Origin: Kutzneria sp.
Lineage (GTDB): Bacteria > Actinomycetota > Actinomycetes > Mycobacteriales > Pseudonocardiaceae
Assembly: GCA_019239965.1 (NCBI GenBank)
Contig: JAFAZC010000202.1
Coordinates: forward strand, 1-64,000
Direction of reading: 5' to 3'
DNA length: 64,000 bases
The position numbers and the translations under genes are program-made. Below are positions 56,185 to 64,000 of this stretch, one piece after another. The notes beneath the pieces are model-generated. The model made no database searches and was not told the origin of the DNA. It saw only the letters and a list, made by a program, of their open reading frames with translations. Within the stretch, counting starts at the first letter, position 1. The number at the start of each line of letters is the position of its first letter.

Positions 56185-58544
56185 TTGAGCATCCCGCGTT
56201 CCCCGTCGACCAATGGTGTCTGCGGGAACTTGAGCTGCATGACGATCTGCTCGCGCAGACCGAGTCGCTGTTCGCGCTGTCCAACGGTCACATCGGCTGG
56301 CGGGCGAATCTGGACGAGGGTGAGCCGCACGCGCTGCCGGGCAGTTATCTCAACGGAGTGCACGAGATCCGGCCGCTTCCCTACGCGGAAGCCGGCTACG
56401 GCTATCCGGAGTCCGGCGAGACCGTCATCAACGTGACCAATGGCAAGGTGATCCGGCTCCTCGTCGACGACGAACCACTCGACCTGCGCTATGGCACAAC
56501 GGTGAGCCATGAACGCGTGCTCGACTTCCGCGCCGGCGTGTTGCGACGCGCCCTGCACTGGGTTTCCCCTGCTGGGCAAGCGGTCAAGGTGACCTCGACG
56601 AGGATGGTGTCCTTCACCCAGCGTTCCATCGCGGCCGTCTGTTACGAAGTAGAGGCCATGGGCGGCCCGACACGGATCGTCGTGCAGTCGGAGCTGATTG
56701 CCAACGAGGAGTTGCCGCGACAGAACTCGGATCCGCGGTCGGCCGCGGTCATGAAGCACCCGCTGAACGCGATGACACACTCACATCAGGGCACCAGGGT
56801 AAATATGGTGCATCGGGTCGCGCACAGTGGACTCGGCGTGGCCGCCGCCATGGAGCACATGGTTGTCTCCCCCGAGGGAATCACCCCGGTAGCCGAGAGC
56901 TCTCCGCACCTCGGCCGGGTGACCCTGGCCACTGTGCTCCGTCCCGGACAACGGCTGCGTCTGATCAAGTTTGTCGCCTACGGCTGGTCGAGCCGCCGGT
57001 CCGTGCCCGCGCTGCGTGACCAGGTCGACGCCGCGCTCACCGCCGCGGCACTCACCGGCTGGGAAGGCCTGCTCGATGAGCAGCGCGCCTTCCTCGACAA
57101 TTTCTGGCGAGACGCAGACGTCGAGTTCGACGGCGACGCCGAGGTGCAGCAGGCGGTCCGGTTCGGCTTGTTCCACGTGCTGCAGGCCGGCGCGCGGGGC
57201 GAACGGCGGGCGATACCGGCGAAGGGGCTGACCGGGCCTGGCTACGACGGGCACGCCTTCTGGGACAGCGAAATGTACGTGCTGCCAGTACTGACCTACA
57301 CACTTCCGGATGCGGTGGCACATGCGCTGTGTTGGCGGCACGACACGCTCCCGCTGGCGCTTGAGCGAGCCGAACAGCTCGGCCTGCGGGGTGCGGCGTT
57401 CCCCTGGCGGACCATCACCGGCGCGGAGTGTTCTGGCTACTGGCCGGCAGGCACTGCGGCGTTCCATCTCAACGCCGCGATCGCGGCCGCGGTGACCAGA
57501 TACGTCTCGGCGACCGGCGATGAGGACTTCGCCGAGAAGGCTGGCATCGACCTGCTCGTGCAGACCGCACGCCTGTGGCGCTCGCTGGGGCATCACGACA
57601 ATGAGGGCGCGTTCAGGATAGACGGCGTGACTGGCCCTGACGAGTACAGTGCCTTGGCCGACAACAACGTCTACACCAATCTGATGGCCAAGCGGAACCT
57701 GTTGGCGGCCTACGAGTACGTGCACCGCTTCCCCCGCCGCGCGCAGGAACTCGCGGTGGGCGACGAGGAGGCCGCCTCCTGGCGCGACGCGGCGCTGGCC
57801 GTCGTTGTCCCCTACGACGACAAACTGGGCGTGCATTCTCAGGCCGAGGGCTTCACCAACCATCAGGAATGGAACTTCTCCGCGACGCCGCGGGAGAACT
57901 ATCCGCTGATGCTGCACTACCCCTACTTCGACATCTATCGCAAGCAGGTCGTCAAACAGGCCGATCTGGTGATGGCGATCATGCAGTGCGCCGAGGAGTT
58001 CACCGACGAACAGAAGGCCCGTGACTTCGTCTACTACGAGCGGATCACGGTGCGGGACTCGTCGCTGTCATCGTGTGTGCAGGCCGTGGTCGCGGCCGAT
58101 GTCGGACAGCTGGACCTGGCCAACGACTACCTTGCCGAAGCCGCGCTGATGGACCTGGCCGACCTCGAGCACAACACGGCCGACGGAATGCACATAGCTT
58201 CGCTCGCCGGCGGCTGGATCGCGCTGGTGGCCGGGTTCGGCGGGATGCGCCACAACGGTGACACGGTGTCGTTCGCACCCCGGCTGCCGCCGGGATCGAG
58301 CAGACTGACCTTCTCGGTCCGGCTGGCATCCGGTCGGCTGCGGGTGATCGTGCACCCCGGTAAGGCTCGTTACCAGTTCCAGGGTAGTGATCACATCAGA
58401 TTCCTCCACTATGGACAGCCCGTGACAGTGAACTCCGGACAGGACGTAGAGATGTCGACGCCGGCACTACCCGCACGAGCGAGGGCCACCCAACCCCCTG
58501 GTCGCGATCCACGGAGTCGGCGTGGGGATGCGTGGAAGGACTAG
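56181..58544 (+). CDS. GH65 disaccharide phosphorylase (trehalose/maltose/kojibiose type)
   Basis: 787 residues. N-terminal beta-sandwich (ALSNGHIGWRANLDEG), then the (alpha/alpha)6 barrel with KGLTGPGYDGHAFWDSEMYV and the general-acid glutamate in GVTGPDEYSALADNN, then the C-terminal sheet. It splits an alpha-glucosidic disaccharide with phosphate to beta-glucose-1-phosphate and glucose. Which linkage cannot be told from sequence alone. ATGA overlap with the phosphoglucomutase gene makes a complete salvage pathway. The ~30 residues after VEMSTP are Arg/Pro-rich and probably disordered. Confidence 0.92.
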   Translation: MIEHPAFPVDQWCLRELELHDDLLAQTESLFALSNGHIGWRANLDEGEPHALPGSYLNGVHEIRPLPYAEAGYGYPESGETVINVTNGKVIRLLVDDEPLDLRYGTTVSHERVLDFRAGVLRRALHWVSPAGQAVKVTSTRMVSFTQRSIAAVCYEVEAMGGPTRIVVQSELIANEELPRQNSDPRSAAVMKHPLNAMTHSHQGTRVNMVHRVAHSGLGVAAAMEHMVVSPEGITPVAESSPHLGRVTLATVLRPGQRLRLIKFVAYGWSSRRSVPALRDQVDAALTAAALTGWEGLLDEQRAFLDNFWRDADVEFDGDAEVQQAVRFGLFHVLQAGARGERRAIPAKGLTGPGYDGHAFWDSEMYVLPVLTYTLPDAVAHALCWRHDTLPLALERAEQLGLRGAAFPWRTITGAECSGYWPAGTAAFHLNAAIAAAVTRYVSATGDEDFAEKAGIDLLVQTARLWRSLGHHDNEGAFRIDGVTGPDEYSALADNNVYTNLMAKRNLLAAYEYVHRFPRRAQELAVGDEEAASWRDAALAVVVPYDDKLGVHSQAEGFTNHQEWNFSATPRENYPLMLHYPYFDIYRKQVVKQADLVMAIMQCAEEFTDEQKARDFVYYERITVRDSSLSSCVQAVVAADVGQLDLANDYLAEAALMDLADLEHNTADGMHIASLAGGWIALVAGFGGMRHNGDTVSFAPRLPPGSSRLTFSVRLASGRLRVIVHPGKARYQFQGSDHIRFLHYGQPVTVNSGQDVEMSTPALPARARATQPPGRDPRSRRGDAWKD

Positions 58545-58594
58545 CTGGGATGTGGAGGGCGTCCAGGGGCCTCCGCCCTGGTGGGCAGCACCGG

Positions 58595-59086
58595 TCAGTG
58601 CAGTGGACCGGGTTCCCGTCGTGTCGCGCCGACCGCCATATCGTCATTGCCGGCATGATTGTCCTCGGCTAGGGTGCCGGCGTCGTGCCCCTCATGGGCG
58701 GCGTCACGATCTGGTTGGTCGACGCGCTGTTCGGACTCGTGGAAGTGAGTGTCCAACTCGGCGGCCAGTACCTCCTGCCGGCGGCGGCTGAGCTGGGACA
58801 AGGCGAGGCCATAGGCAACAGCGAGAACGATCAGCAGAAAACCGATGCGCAGCAAGAAATTCTGCTGGTCATCCGCATGGAACGGGATGACCGCGATGAG
58901 CGAGACAAGCCCGAGTGTCAGCAGGTGGAACAGCACCGACACCAGAGTGGCCGCGGACTGGGCCGACTCGCGTTCGGCCGGCGCCGAGCGGGACAGATAG
59001 CGCCGGCCACCGTACACCAGCAGCCTGCCGACAACAGCAACGATGATCACTCCCGCGAGCAGGAACAGCGCACGTCCGGTATCCAT
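58595..59086 (-). CDS. Membrane protein with acidic/His-rich C-terminus
   Basis: 163 residues. Three membrane segments (residues ~5-25, ~45-70, ~80-100) are followed by a cytosolic tail rich in Asp, Glu and His (THFHESEQRVDQPDRDAAHE and GHDAGTLAEDNHAGNDD). ATG 59086 follows GAGGAGT. Family not recognised; the His/Asp tail might bind metal. The 276 bp upstream to the methyltransferase contain no other gene. Confidence 0.65.
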   Translation of the reverse strand: MDTGRALFLLAGVIIVAVVGRLLVYGGRRYLSRSAPAERESAQSAATLVSVLFHLLTLGLVSLIAVIPFHADDQQNFLLRIGFLLIVLAVAYGLALSQLSRRRQEVLAAELDTHFHESEQRVDQPDRDAAHEGHDAGTLAEDNHAGNDDMAVGATRREPGPLH

Positions 59087-59362
59087 GCCGGCCACTCCTC
59101 TCCTGAGCCCGCTAGGAGGATGCCACGGATGACGCCGCGTCAAACCTCGAACACGGTTGGTCATCGAATCCCGCACCGCGGCGGTGGCTGTGCTTCGGAT
59201 CGCTCCCGGGCCGGATGGGCGGTACGGCCTCCGCCTCCCCGTTGCGGAAACAGCAAAATACCTCGTCGACAAGACCCATCGGCGCGCATGATCAGCCCAG
59301 CCGGGGTCAGTGCGGAGACGGACCCGCGACGGCAGTGGATCTGACCGGACAACAGCTACTGG

Positions 59363-60205
59363 ATGGGTGCGATGGACGACTTCGACTGGGCCGCAATGGC
59401 CGACCTGCTCGAACTCGAAGGTGTGACGAACAGCCCCTCTGTGCGCCAGGCGCTCCAGGAGCTGCACGACCTGACTCCGCGGCGGGTCCTCGACGTCGGT
59501 AGCGGCCCTGGGGTCGCCGCCTGCCTGCTGGCCACGACGTTTCCACAGGCCGACGTCGTCGCGGTCGACGGGACACCGGAGTTGCTCGCCCGCGCCGAGG
59601 AACGGGCCGGCCGACTGGGTGTCCGGTTGCGTACCGCGGTGGCCGAGTTCCCCGAGGGGCTTGCCGGCCTTCCTTCGGCGGACCTGGTGTGGTCGGGACA
59701 GGTCGTCCACCATGTCGGCGACCAGCAGGGCGCACTGAACCACCTGGCCGGCCTGCTCGAACCCGATGGCGTGCTGGCGATCGTCGAGGGTGGCCTTCCG
59801 GCTCGCTGGCTGCCGCGCGACCTGGGCTTCGGACGCCCGGGGCTGCAGGCCCGCCTGGACGCGGCCATGGCACAGTGGTTCACCCGCATGCGCGCCGAAC
59901 TACCCGGCTCGGTCGCGGTGGTCGAGGACTGGCCCGGAATGCTGCGGACCGCGGGACTCGTCCAGGTACGCAGCAAGTCCTTTCTCGTTGACCATCCCGC
60001 CCCGCTCGCCGAGGGACCGCGGCGGTCGGTACGGCGATCCCTTGAACGGCAGCGAGAGCTGCTGGACGGCCTTCTTGAGGCCGAGGACGCCGCCACCCTG
60101 GACCGGTTGCTCGACCCGGATGACCCCGTGAGTGTGGACCGGCGGGAGGACCTTTTCCTGCTGACCGCGAAGACTGTCCACTTCGGTCGCCGACCGGCTC
60201 GCTGA
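59363..60205 (+). CDS. SAM-dependent methyltransferase
   Basis: 280 residues, class I fold: motif I RVLDVGSGPGVAACL, the acidic end of beta-2 in VVAVDGTPELL, and VWSGQVVHHVGDQQGAL at motif IV. The substrate is probably a small molecule; no partner genes are adjacent. ATG 59372 (MDDFDW) is an equally possible start. Confidence 0.85.
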   Translation: MGAMDDFDWAAMADLLELEGVTNSPSVRQALQELHDLTPRRVLDVGSGPGVAACLLATTFPQADVVAVDGTPELLARAEERAGRLGVRLRTAVAEFPEGLAGLPSADLVWSGQVVHHVGDQQGALNHLAGLLEPDGVLAIVEGGLPARWLPRDLGFGRPGLQARLDAAMAQWFTRMRAELPGSVAVVEDWPGMLRTAGLVQVRSKSFLVDHPAPLAEGPRRSVRRSLERQRELLDGLLEAEDAATLDRLLDPDDPVSVDRREDLFLLTAKTVHFGRRPAR

Positions 60206-60238
60206 CAAGGCACGTTTGACGAATCACCGGCGGGGAAA

Positions 60239-60260
60239 CCCTCTCGCGTGTCGAGAGGGG
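60239..60260 (+). promoter_or_regulatory. Hairpin sequestering the mrpE ribosome-binding site
   Basis: CCCTCTCG (60239-60246) and CGAGAGGG (60252-60259) make a perfect 8-bp stem with a 5-nt loop. The right arm is the GAGAGGGG Shine-Dalgarno of mrpE (start 60266). The fold would block translation of the operon's first gene until opened. Confidence 0.5.
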
Positions 60261-60265
60261 CCGCG

Positions 60266-60709
60266 GTGTCCAGAGCAGTGGAAGCCCTGGTGTGGTGGAT
60301 CGTGCTGACCGGGATATGGCTGCTGACACTCACCTCGTTCTCCGTCCAGGAGCTGTCAGCCGCGTTGGTCGCGGGGCTCCTGTGCGCACTTGTGGCCACG
60401 ACGGCGAGAGAGTCCTACCGCGCCAGCTGGCGGCCGCGAGCGCGATGGCTTTCCTGGATCGCTCTCCTGCCGCACACCGTCGTGGCCGACACCGTGCGGG
60501 TACTGGGACCACGATTGCGCACTCCGGCTGAGAGACGAAGGATTCCGGTCGACGATGACGCCGCGGTAGCCACCATGGTCGTTTCCGCGGCGCCGGGGAC
60601 GGTGGTACTCGACGACCGCGTCGCCGAGGCCACTGGCAACAGGACGACGCTGGTGGTACACGCCCTCGTACCGGCCGGTTCCCGTATCGAACGGTCGGTC
60701 CGGTCATGA
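60266..60709 (+). CDS. mrpE: Mrp/Mbh antiporter subunit E (MrpE/MbhA)
   Basis: 147 residues from GTG 60266 (GTG 60248 is also in frame). Two N-terminal membrane helices (VWWIVLTGIWLLTLTSFSVQEL; shortened: WWIVLTGIWLLTLTSF) and a cytosolic domain ending in the MrpE motif GTVVLD. Part of the Na+(K+)/H+ antiporter complex. First gene of a seven-gene overlapping operon. Confidence 0.88.
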   Translation: MSRAVEALVWWIVLTGIWLLTLTSFSVQELSAALVAGLLCALVATTARESYRASWRPRARWLSWIALLPHTVVADTVRVLGPRLRTPAERRRIPVDDDAAVATMVVSAAPGTVVLDDRVAEATGNRTTLVVHALVPAGSRIERSVRS

Positions 60710-60960
60710 CCCAATGGACCGTGGCGGCCATGGTGCTGATGGGCGGCGGACTGGCTCCGGCGCTGTGGCTGGCCTCGAGAGGTACGGCCGTGTGTCGGCT
60801 GATCGGTCTCCAGCTGGTCAGCTCGGTGAGCGTGCTGGTGCTGCTGGTGCTTGTCCAGGCCATCGGCCAGCCTTCGTACCTGATCGTGCCCCTTGTTCTG
60901 GCGCTGCTCAGTTTCGCGGGCACACTCGTGTTCGCCCGGCTGCTCAGGTCGGCGCCATGA
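60706..60960 (+). CDS. mrpF: Mrp antiporter subunit F (MrpF/MbhB)
   Basis: 84 residues, three membrane helices with the CRLIGLQLVS segment. Overlaps mrpE by 4 bp (ATGA). Small membrane subunit of the antiporter. Confidence 0.85.
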   Translation: MTQWTVAAMVLMGGGLAPALWLASRGTAVCRLIGLQLVSSVSVLVLLVLVQAIGQPSYLIVPLVLALLSFAGTLVFARLLRSAP

Positions 60961-61250
60961 TGTACTGGGTGCTTCTCGGTCTCGGTTGCGTCGTCACGGT
61001 CAGTTGCACTGTGGCCGCCACCCTCACCGGTGACCTGTACCGGCGGCTGCATCTGCTGACTCCGGTGACGTCACTGGGTGCGCCGTTGGTCGGCTTGACC
61101 GTAGCGCTGGCCAACGGCTTGAGCCTTGTCACCGGTCTCGTCCTGTTGACCGTCGCGCTGCTCATGGTCTCCGGCCCGGTGCTCGGCTCGGCGATCGGGC
61201 ATTGCGCGGCCGCGCGGGACGGCTCGATTCAGGCCGGATCGTCGTCATGA
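60957..61250 (+). CDS. mrpG: Mrp antiporter subunit G (MrpG/MbhC)
   Basis: 97 residues, three membrane helices with the subunit-G segment DLYRRLHLLTPVTSLGAPLV (form of the family's RLH element). ATG 60957 overlaps the mrpF stop. A second ATG directly follows. Confidence 0.87.
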   Translation: MMYWVLLGLGCVVTVSCTVAATLTGDLYRRLHLLTPVTSLGAPLVGLTVALANGLSLVTGLVLLTVALLMVSGPVLGSAIGHCAAARDGSIQAGSSS

Positions 61251-61486
61251 ACATGCTGGTAATGCTGGGGTTCGCGCTGGTTGCCGCCATGGGCACGGCA
61301 GTGGTGTTCACCGGCGAACCCGAACGCCAGGCGGTGACGTTGTCGGCGTATGGGTTGTCGCTGACCGTGTTGTTCATACTGGTGCAGGCGCCCGACGTCG
61401 CCCTGTCCCAGGTCGCGGTCGGCACCGCCGTCGTGCCGCTGATGGTGATGTTGGCGGTGCGCAAGGTACGCGGGCGCCGAGAATGA
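61247..61486 (+). CDS. MbhD-type subunit (DUF4040; MrpA C-terminal-like)
   Basis: 79 residues, three membrane helices: LGFALVAAMGTAVVF, LTVLFILVQAPDVALSQVAV and a final LMVMLAV segment. This matches the DUF4040 part of the MrpA C-terminus, which is the separate MbhD protein in archaeal hydrogenase complexes. ATGA overlap with mrpG. Confidence 0.85.
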   Translation: MNMLVMLGFALVAAMGTAVVFTGEPERQAVTLSAYGLSLTVLFILVQAPDVALSQVAVGTAVVPLMVMLAVRKVRGRRE

Positions 61487-62217
61487 GCCGGCGCCTGAGG
61501 TTGGTGGTGTTCGGCCTTGGGGTGAGCGGCATCGGCGTGGTGTTCGTGCTCGCCGCATTGCTGATTCCGCGTTTCGGTGGTGGAGACCATCCATACCGGG
61601 ACCTCGCGGTGCCCGCGGCGGTCGCGCGGTCAGCTCCGAATGTGGTGTCCGCGCTGAACTTCGACCAGCGGGCCCTGGACACTCTCGGGGAGGAAACCAT
61701 CCTGCTGGCGTCGGTGGTCGGTGCCGCGGCCCTGTTGCGGCCGACGACATCCGAACATGAGCGATCCATCGTCGCGGAGGACAGGATCCTCTCCGCCACC
61801 ACACTCCTCGGCTACCTTCTCTTGCCGGTGACCTTGCTAGTCGGGCTCGACGTGGTCGCCCATGGGCACCTGACGCCGGGGGGCGGATTCCAGGGTGGGG
61901 TCGTGCTGGCAACGGGCCTACATCTGCTGTATGTGGCGGGCAGCTACTCGACGCTGGTCCGGCTGCGGCCGTTGACCTGGTACGGCATCGCCGAAGCCCT
62001 CGGTGCCGGCGCGTTCGCCGTCCTTGGCGTGTCCGGGCTTGTCGCTGCCGGCGGGTTCCTGGTGAACATGCTGCCATACGGGCGCTTCGGTGACCTGTTC
62101 TCGGCCGGCACCGTGCCACTGCTCAACCTCGCCGTCGGATGCGAGGTCGCGTCCGGCGTGATCGTGCTGCTCGCCCAATTCCTCGCCCAGGCGTTGACGG
62201 TCAGGGCCACCCGATGA
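61483..62217 (+). CDS. mrpB: Fused MbhE (MrpA C-terminus) and MrpB subunit
   Basis: 244 residues. The first ~90 hold APNVVSALNFDQRALDTLGEE, the hallmark of the extreme MrpA C-terminus (MbhE). Residues ~100-244 are MrpB (LLPVTLLVGLDVVAHGHLTPGGGFQGG in part: GHLTPGGGFQGGVVLATGLH). So two subunits separate in Mbh are fused here. Six to seven membrane helices. ATGA overlap with the previous gene. Confidence 0.85.
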   Translation: MSRRLRLVVFGLGVSGIGVVFVLAALLIPRFGGGDHPYRDLAVPAAVARSAPNVVSALNFDQRALDTLGEETILLASVVGAAALLRPTTSEHERSIVAEDRILSATTLLGYLLLPVTLLVGLDVVAHGHLTPGGGFQGGVVLATGLHLLYVAGSYSTLVRLRPLTWYGIAEALGAGAFAVLGVSGLVAAGGFLVNMLPYGRFGDLFSAGTVPLLNLAVGCEVASGVIVLLAQFLAQALTVRATR

Positions 62218-62561
62218 ACATGTTCCCCTACCTGGTCGGCGGTTGGCTGCTCCTTGTCGGCTGCTTGGGTGTGGTGCGCAGTCGCGATCTCGTGCACACC
62301 GTTGTGTGCGTTTCGGTTGCCCAGTCTGGTACCTACGTGCTCCTGGTCGCCGTGGGATACCAGAGCGGGGCCGCCGCGCCGGTCCAGGGCGAAGGTACCC
62401 CGGTTCCCGGACCAGTGGTCGACCCGGTCGTGCAGGCCTTGACGCTGACCGACATCGTCGTTTCGGCAACGGTGACCGCACTGCTGCTGGGCCTGGTGAT
62501 ACAGATCGCCAAACTACACGGCACGGTCGACCCAGACCGGCTCAACGACCTCCGGGGTTAG
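62214..62561 (+). CDS. mrpC: Mrp antiporter subunit C (MrpC/MbhG, NuoK-like)
   Basis: 115 residues, three membrane helices, NuoK-like: GVVRSRDLVHTVVCVSVAQSG, and PVVQALTLTDIVVSATVTAL, which carries the family's DPVPQALVLTAIVI-type element. ATGA overlap with mrpB. Confidence 0.9.
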   Translation: MNMFPYLVGGWLLLVGCLGVVRSRDLVHTVVCVSVAQSGTYVLLVAVGYQSGAAAPVQGEGTPVPGPVVDPVVQALTLTDIVVSATVTALLLGLVIQIAKLHGTVDPDRLNDLRG

Positions 62562-62563
62562 CG

Positions 62564-64000
62564 ATGGACCCGAGTTGGTTGCCGCCGACGGTCATCGCGA
62601 TCCCCCTCATCGGCGCCTGTCTGGTACTGGCACTCGCGCAGCACACCCCTCGGCTCGTCGTCGACGTGGCGGCCCTGGTGACCGCGCTGTTCACCGTGGC
62701 GGGCGGCGCGGTTCTTCTCGTGGTCGTCGGGGCCGGCCGGGTAGTGACTCGAGTCGGCGGATGGACACCACAGATCGGGATCGTGTTGGTCGCCGATCCG
62801 ATCGGCACCGCGCTCGCGCTGCTCGCCGCGATTCTCACCGCCTGCGCACTGCTGTACACGTGGCGATACTTCGACTCGGCCGAAGCTCACGTGCACGTCC
62901 TGCTGCTGCTGTTCCTCGCGGGAATGGTGGGTTTCGCGCTCACCGCGGACCTGTTCGACCTGTTCGTCTTCTTCGAACTGATGGGGGCGGCCGCGTACGC
63001 GCTCACCGGGCACAAGATCGAGGAACCACAGGCGGTGCACGGCGGCTTCGCCTTCGGCGTGGTCAACTCACTCGGCGCATACTTCTCATTGACCGGTATC
63101 GCGTTGCTCTACGCCCGTACCGGACGGTTGGGGCTCGCTCCGCTCGGCGCCGCGTTGACCGGCCGCGGCGCCGATGTGCTCGTGCTTGCCGCGATGGTGC
63201 TCGTGCTGACCGGCCTGTTGGTGAAGGCGGCGATCGTACCGTTCCACTTCTGGCTCGCCGACGCGCACGCGGTAGCGCCGAGTCCGGTGTGCGCACTGTT
63301 CTCCGGCGTGATGGCGCCTCTCGGTCTGTACGGAGTGGTCCGGGTGTACGTCACGGTGTTCGGCGCCGCTGTGCCGGCTGTGGTGGCGCATCGGACCCTC
63401 GTGGGCCTTGGCGTGGTCACCGCCGGGCTGGGCGCGGTCATGTGCCTTGCCCAGCGGCACCTCAAACGCATGCTCGCCTACTCCACCATCGCCCATCTCG
63501 GTCTGTTCCTGGTGGGGATGGCCACCCTGTCCGGGCAGGGCATGGCCGGGTCGATGGTGTATCTGCTCGGCCATGCCGGCGTGAAGGGCGCCCTGTTCCT
63601 GCTTGTCGGACTGCTGTTGGCTCGACACGGCAACGTCGACGAGGTCGGTCTGCACGGTCGCGGTCGGGCAGACGGCGTCGCCCGATGGCTGTTTGTGTTG
63701 GCCGCGCTTGCCTTGGCTGGCCTTCCGCCGTTCGGTACCGGGCTGGGCAAGGCGATCAGCGAGGAAGCCGCCGAACGGTGGTGGCTGGTGGGAATTTTCG
63801 TCCTGGTGTCGGCGGCGACTGGCGGCGCTGCCCTGCGCGCCGGTCTGCGTGTTCACTTCGGGCTCGGCAAACCGCCGACCGACGCCGATCCGGACACCAC
63901 GTCCGGCGAGGACGAAGCGCAGGAGGGACGTTTCCCCGCGAGGATCCCGATGACCATGGTGGTGCCTGTCGTTGTGCTGCTGGTCGGGGCAGTGGCCATC
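62564..64000 (+). CDS. mrpD: Mrp antiporter subunit D (MrpD/MbhH, NuoN/L-like), 3' partial
   Basis: 479 codons are visible before the window ends. A proton-pumping antiporter-like protein with about 13 helices: DLFDLFVFFELMGAAAYAL (conserved Glu), TGLLVKAAIVPFHFWLADAHAVAPS (conserved Lys; split: LLVKAAIVPFHFWLADAHA), RMLAYSTIAHLG and LGHAGVKGALFLLVG. The start is 2 bp after the mrpC stop. The hydrophilic insert near residues 425-450 (Asp/Glu-rich) is unusual for the subunit. Confidence 0.92.
   Translation, partial: MDPSWLPPTVIAIPLIGACLVLALAQHTPRLVVDVAALVTALFTVAGGAVLLVVVGAGRVVTRVGGWTPQIGIVLVADPIGTALALLAAILTACALLYTWRYFDSAEAHVHVLLLLFLAGMVGFALTADLFDLFVFFELMGAAAYALTGHKIEEPQAVHGGFAFGVVNSLGAYFSLTGIALLYARTGRLGLAPLGAALTGRGADVLVLAAMVLVLTGLLVKAAIVPFHFWLADAHAVAPSPVCALFSGVMAPLGLYGVVRVYVTVFGAAVPAVVAHRTLVGLGVVTAGLGAVMCLAQRHLKRMLAYSTIAHLGLFLVGMATLSGQGMAGSMVYLLGHAGVKGALFLLVGLLLARHGNVDEVGLHGRGRADGVARWLFVLAALALAGLPPFGTGLGKAISEEAAERWWLVGIFVLVSAATGGAALRAGLRVHFGLGKPPTDADPDTTSGEDEAQEGRFPARIPMTMVVPVVVLLVGAVAI

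Overview
The window is high-GC actinobacterial chromosome. GTG starts, ATGA/GTGA gene overlaps, several apparently leaderless starts, a sporulation gene of the SsgA/SsgB family, CsoR-type copper control and a glnA4 cluster laid out as in mycobacteria all point to a filamentous, sporulating actinomycete. Pseudonocardiaceae-like is an inference from gene content. No rRNA, CRISPR array, insertion sequence or complete prophage was seen. Two tRNA genes (His, Lys) are present.

Layout. 1-9 kb: a degenerate PAS-GGDEF-EAL protein, an Lrp regulator divergent from a membrane protein, a GntR/YtrA-type operon ending in an APH(6)-like antibiotic kinase, a decayed ABC exporter, and a secreted GH129/GH101-like glycosidase. 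9-16.5 kb: a P450 and a TetR regulator sharing a 22-bp operator, a membrane protein, an unusually fused alpha-beta glycyl-tRNA synthetase, and an NmrA/MarR pair. 16.5-18.3 kb: a lone lower-GC DUF6119/TIGR04141 gene that looks horizontally acquired. 18.4-21.1 kb: a PEP-mutase/isocitrate-lyase-like protein and an AhpD-like protein, divergent from a MocR regulator. 21.1-25.3 kb: GlnA4-type ligase, class I amidotransferase hydrolase, aldehyde dehydrogenase and SDR, in the order of M. tuberculosis Rv2860c-Rv2857c, for gamma-glutamyl-amine catabolism. 25.4-26.7 kb: type I DAHP synthase behind a 21-codon leader carrying Tyr-Pro-Trp-Phe, with alternative RNA hairpins (candidate attenuator).

26.7-38.2 kb: a TPR membrane protein, ssgB with three upstream palindromes, a small protein and acyl-CoA synthetase, an ArsR-peptide deformylase operon, oligoribonuclease, tRNA-His, a DJ-1/PfpI protein, an agmatinase-like enzyme with an M20 amidohydrolase, a YrdC/YciO protein, a DUF2975-like protein with a 24-bp perfect palindrome at its promoter, and tRNA-Lys. 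38.3-45.6 kb: TetR divergent from an AMP-ligase, a thioesterase, a PxpA-FhuF-like pair, and a csoR-copZ-copA operon with a CsoR box. 45.7-60.2 kb: a sedolisin pseudogene with three lesions, then stress/maintenance-type genes (SRPBCC, MFS, MEDS/anti-sigma ATPase, DUF3040, DUF6328, PoxB-like oxidase, CHAD), a HAD-GH65 disaccharide phosphorylase pair and a methyltransferase. 60.2 kb to the end: an Mrp antiporter-like operon in E-F-G-(MbhD)-(MbhE+MrpB)-C-D order, running off the edge.

Gene starts were moved to the best ribosome-binding site or family N-terminus wherever the longest open frame looked overextended.
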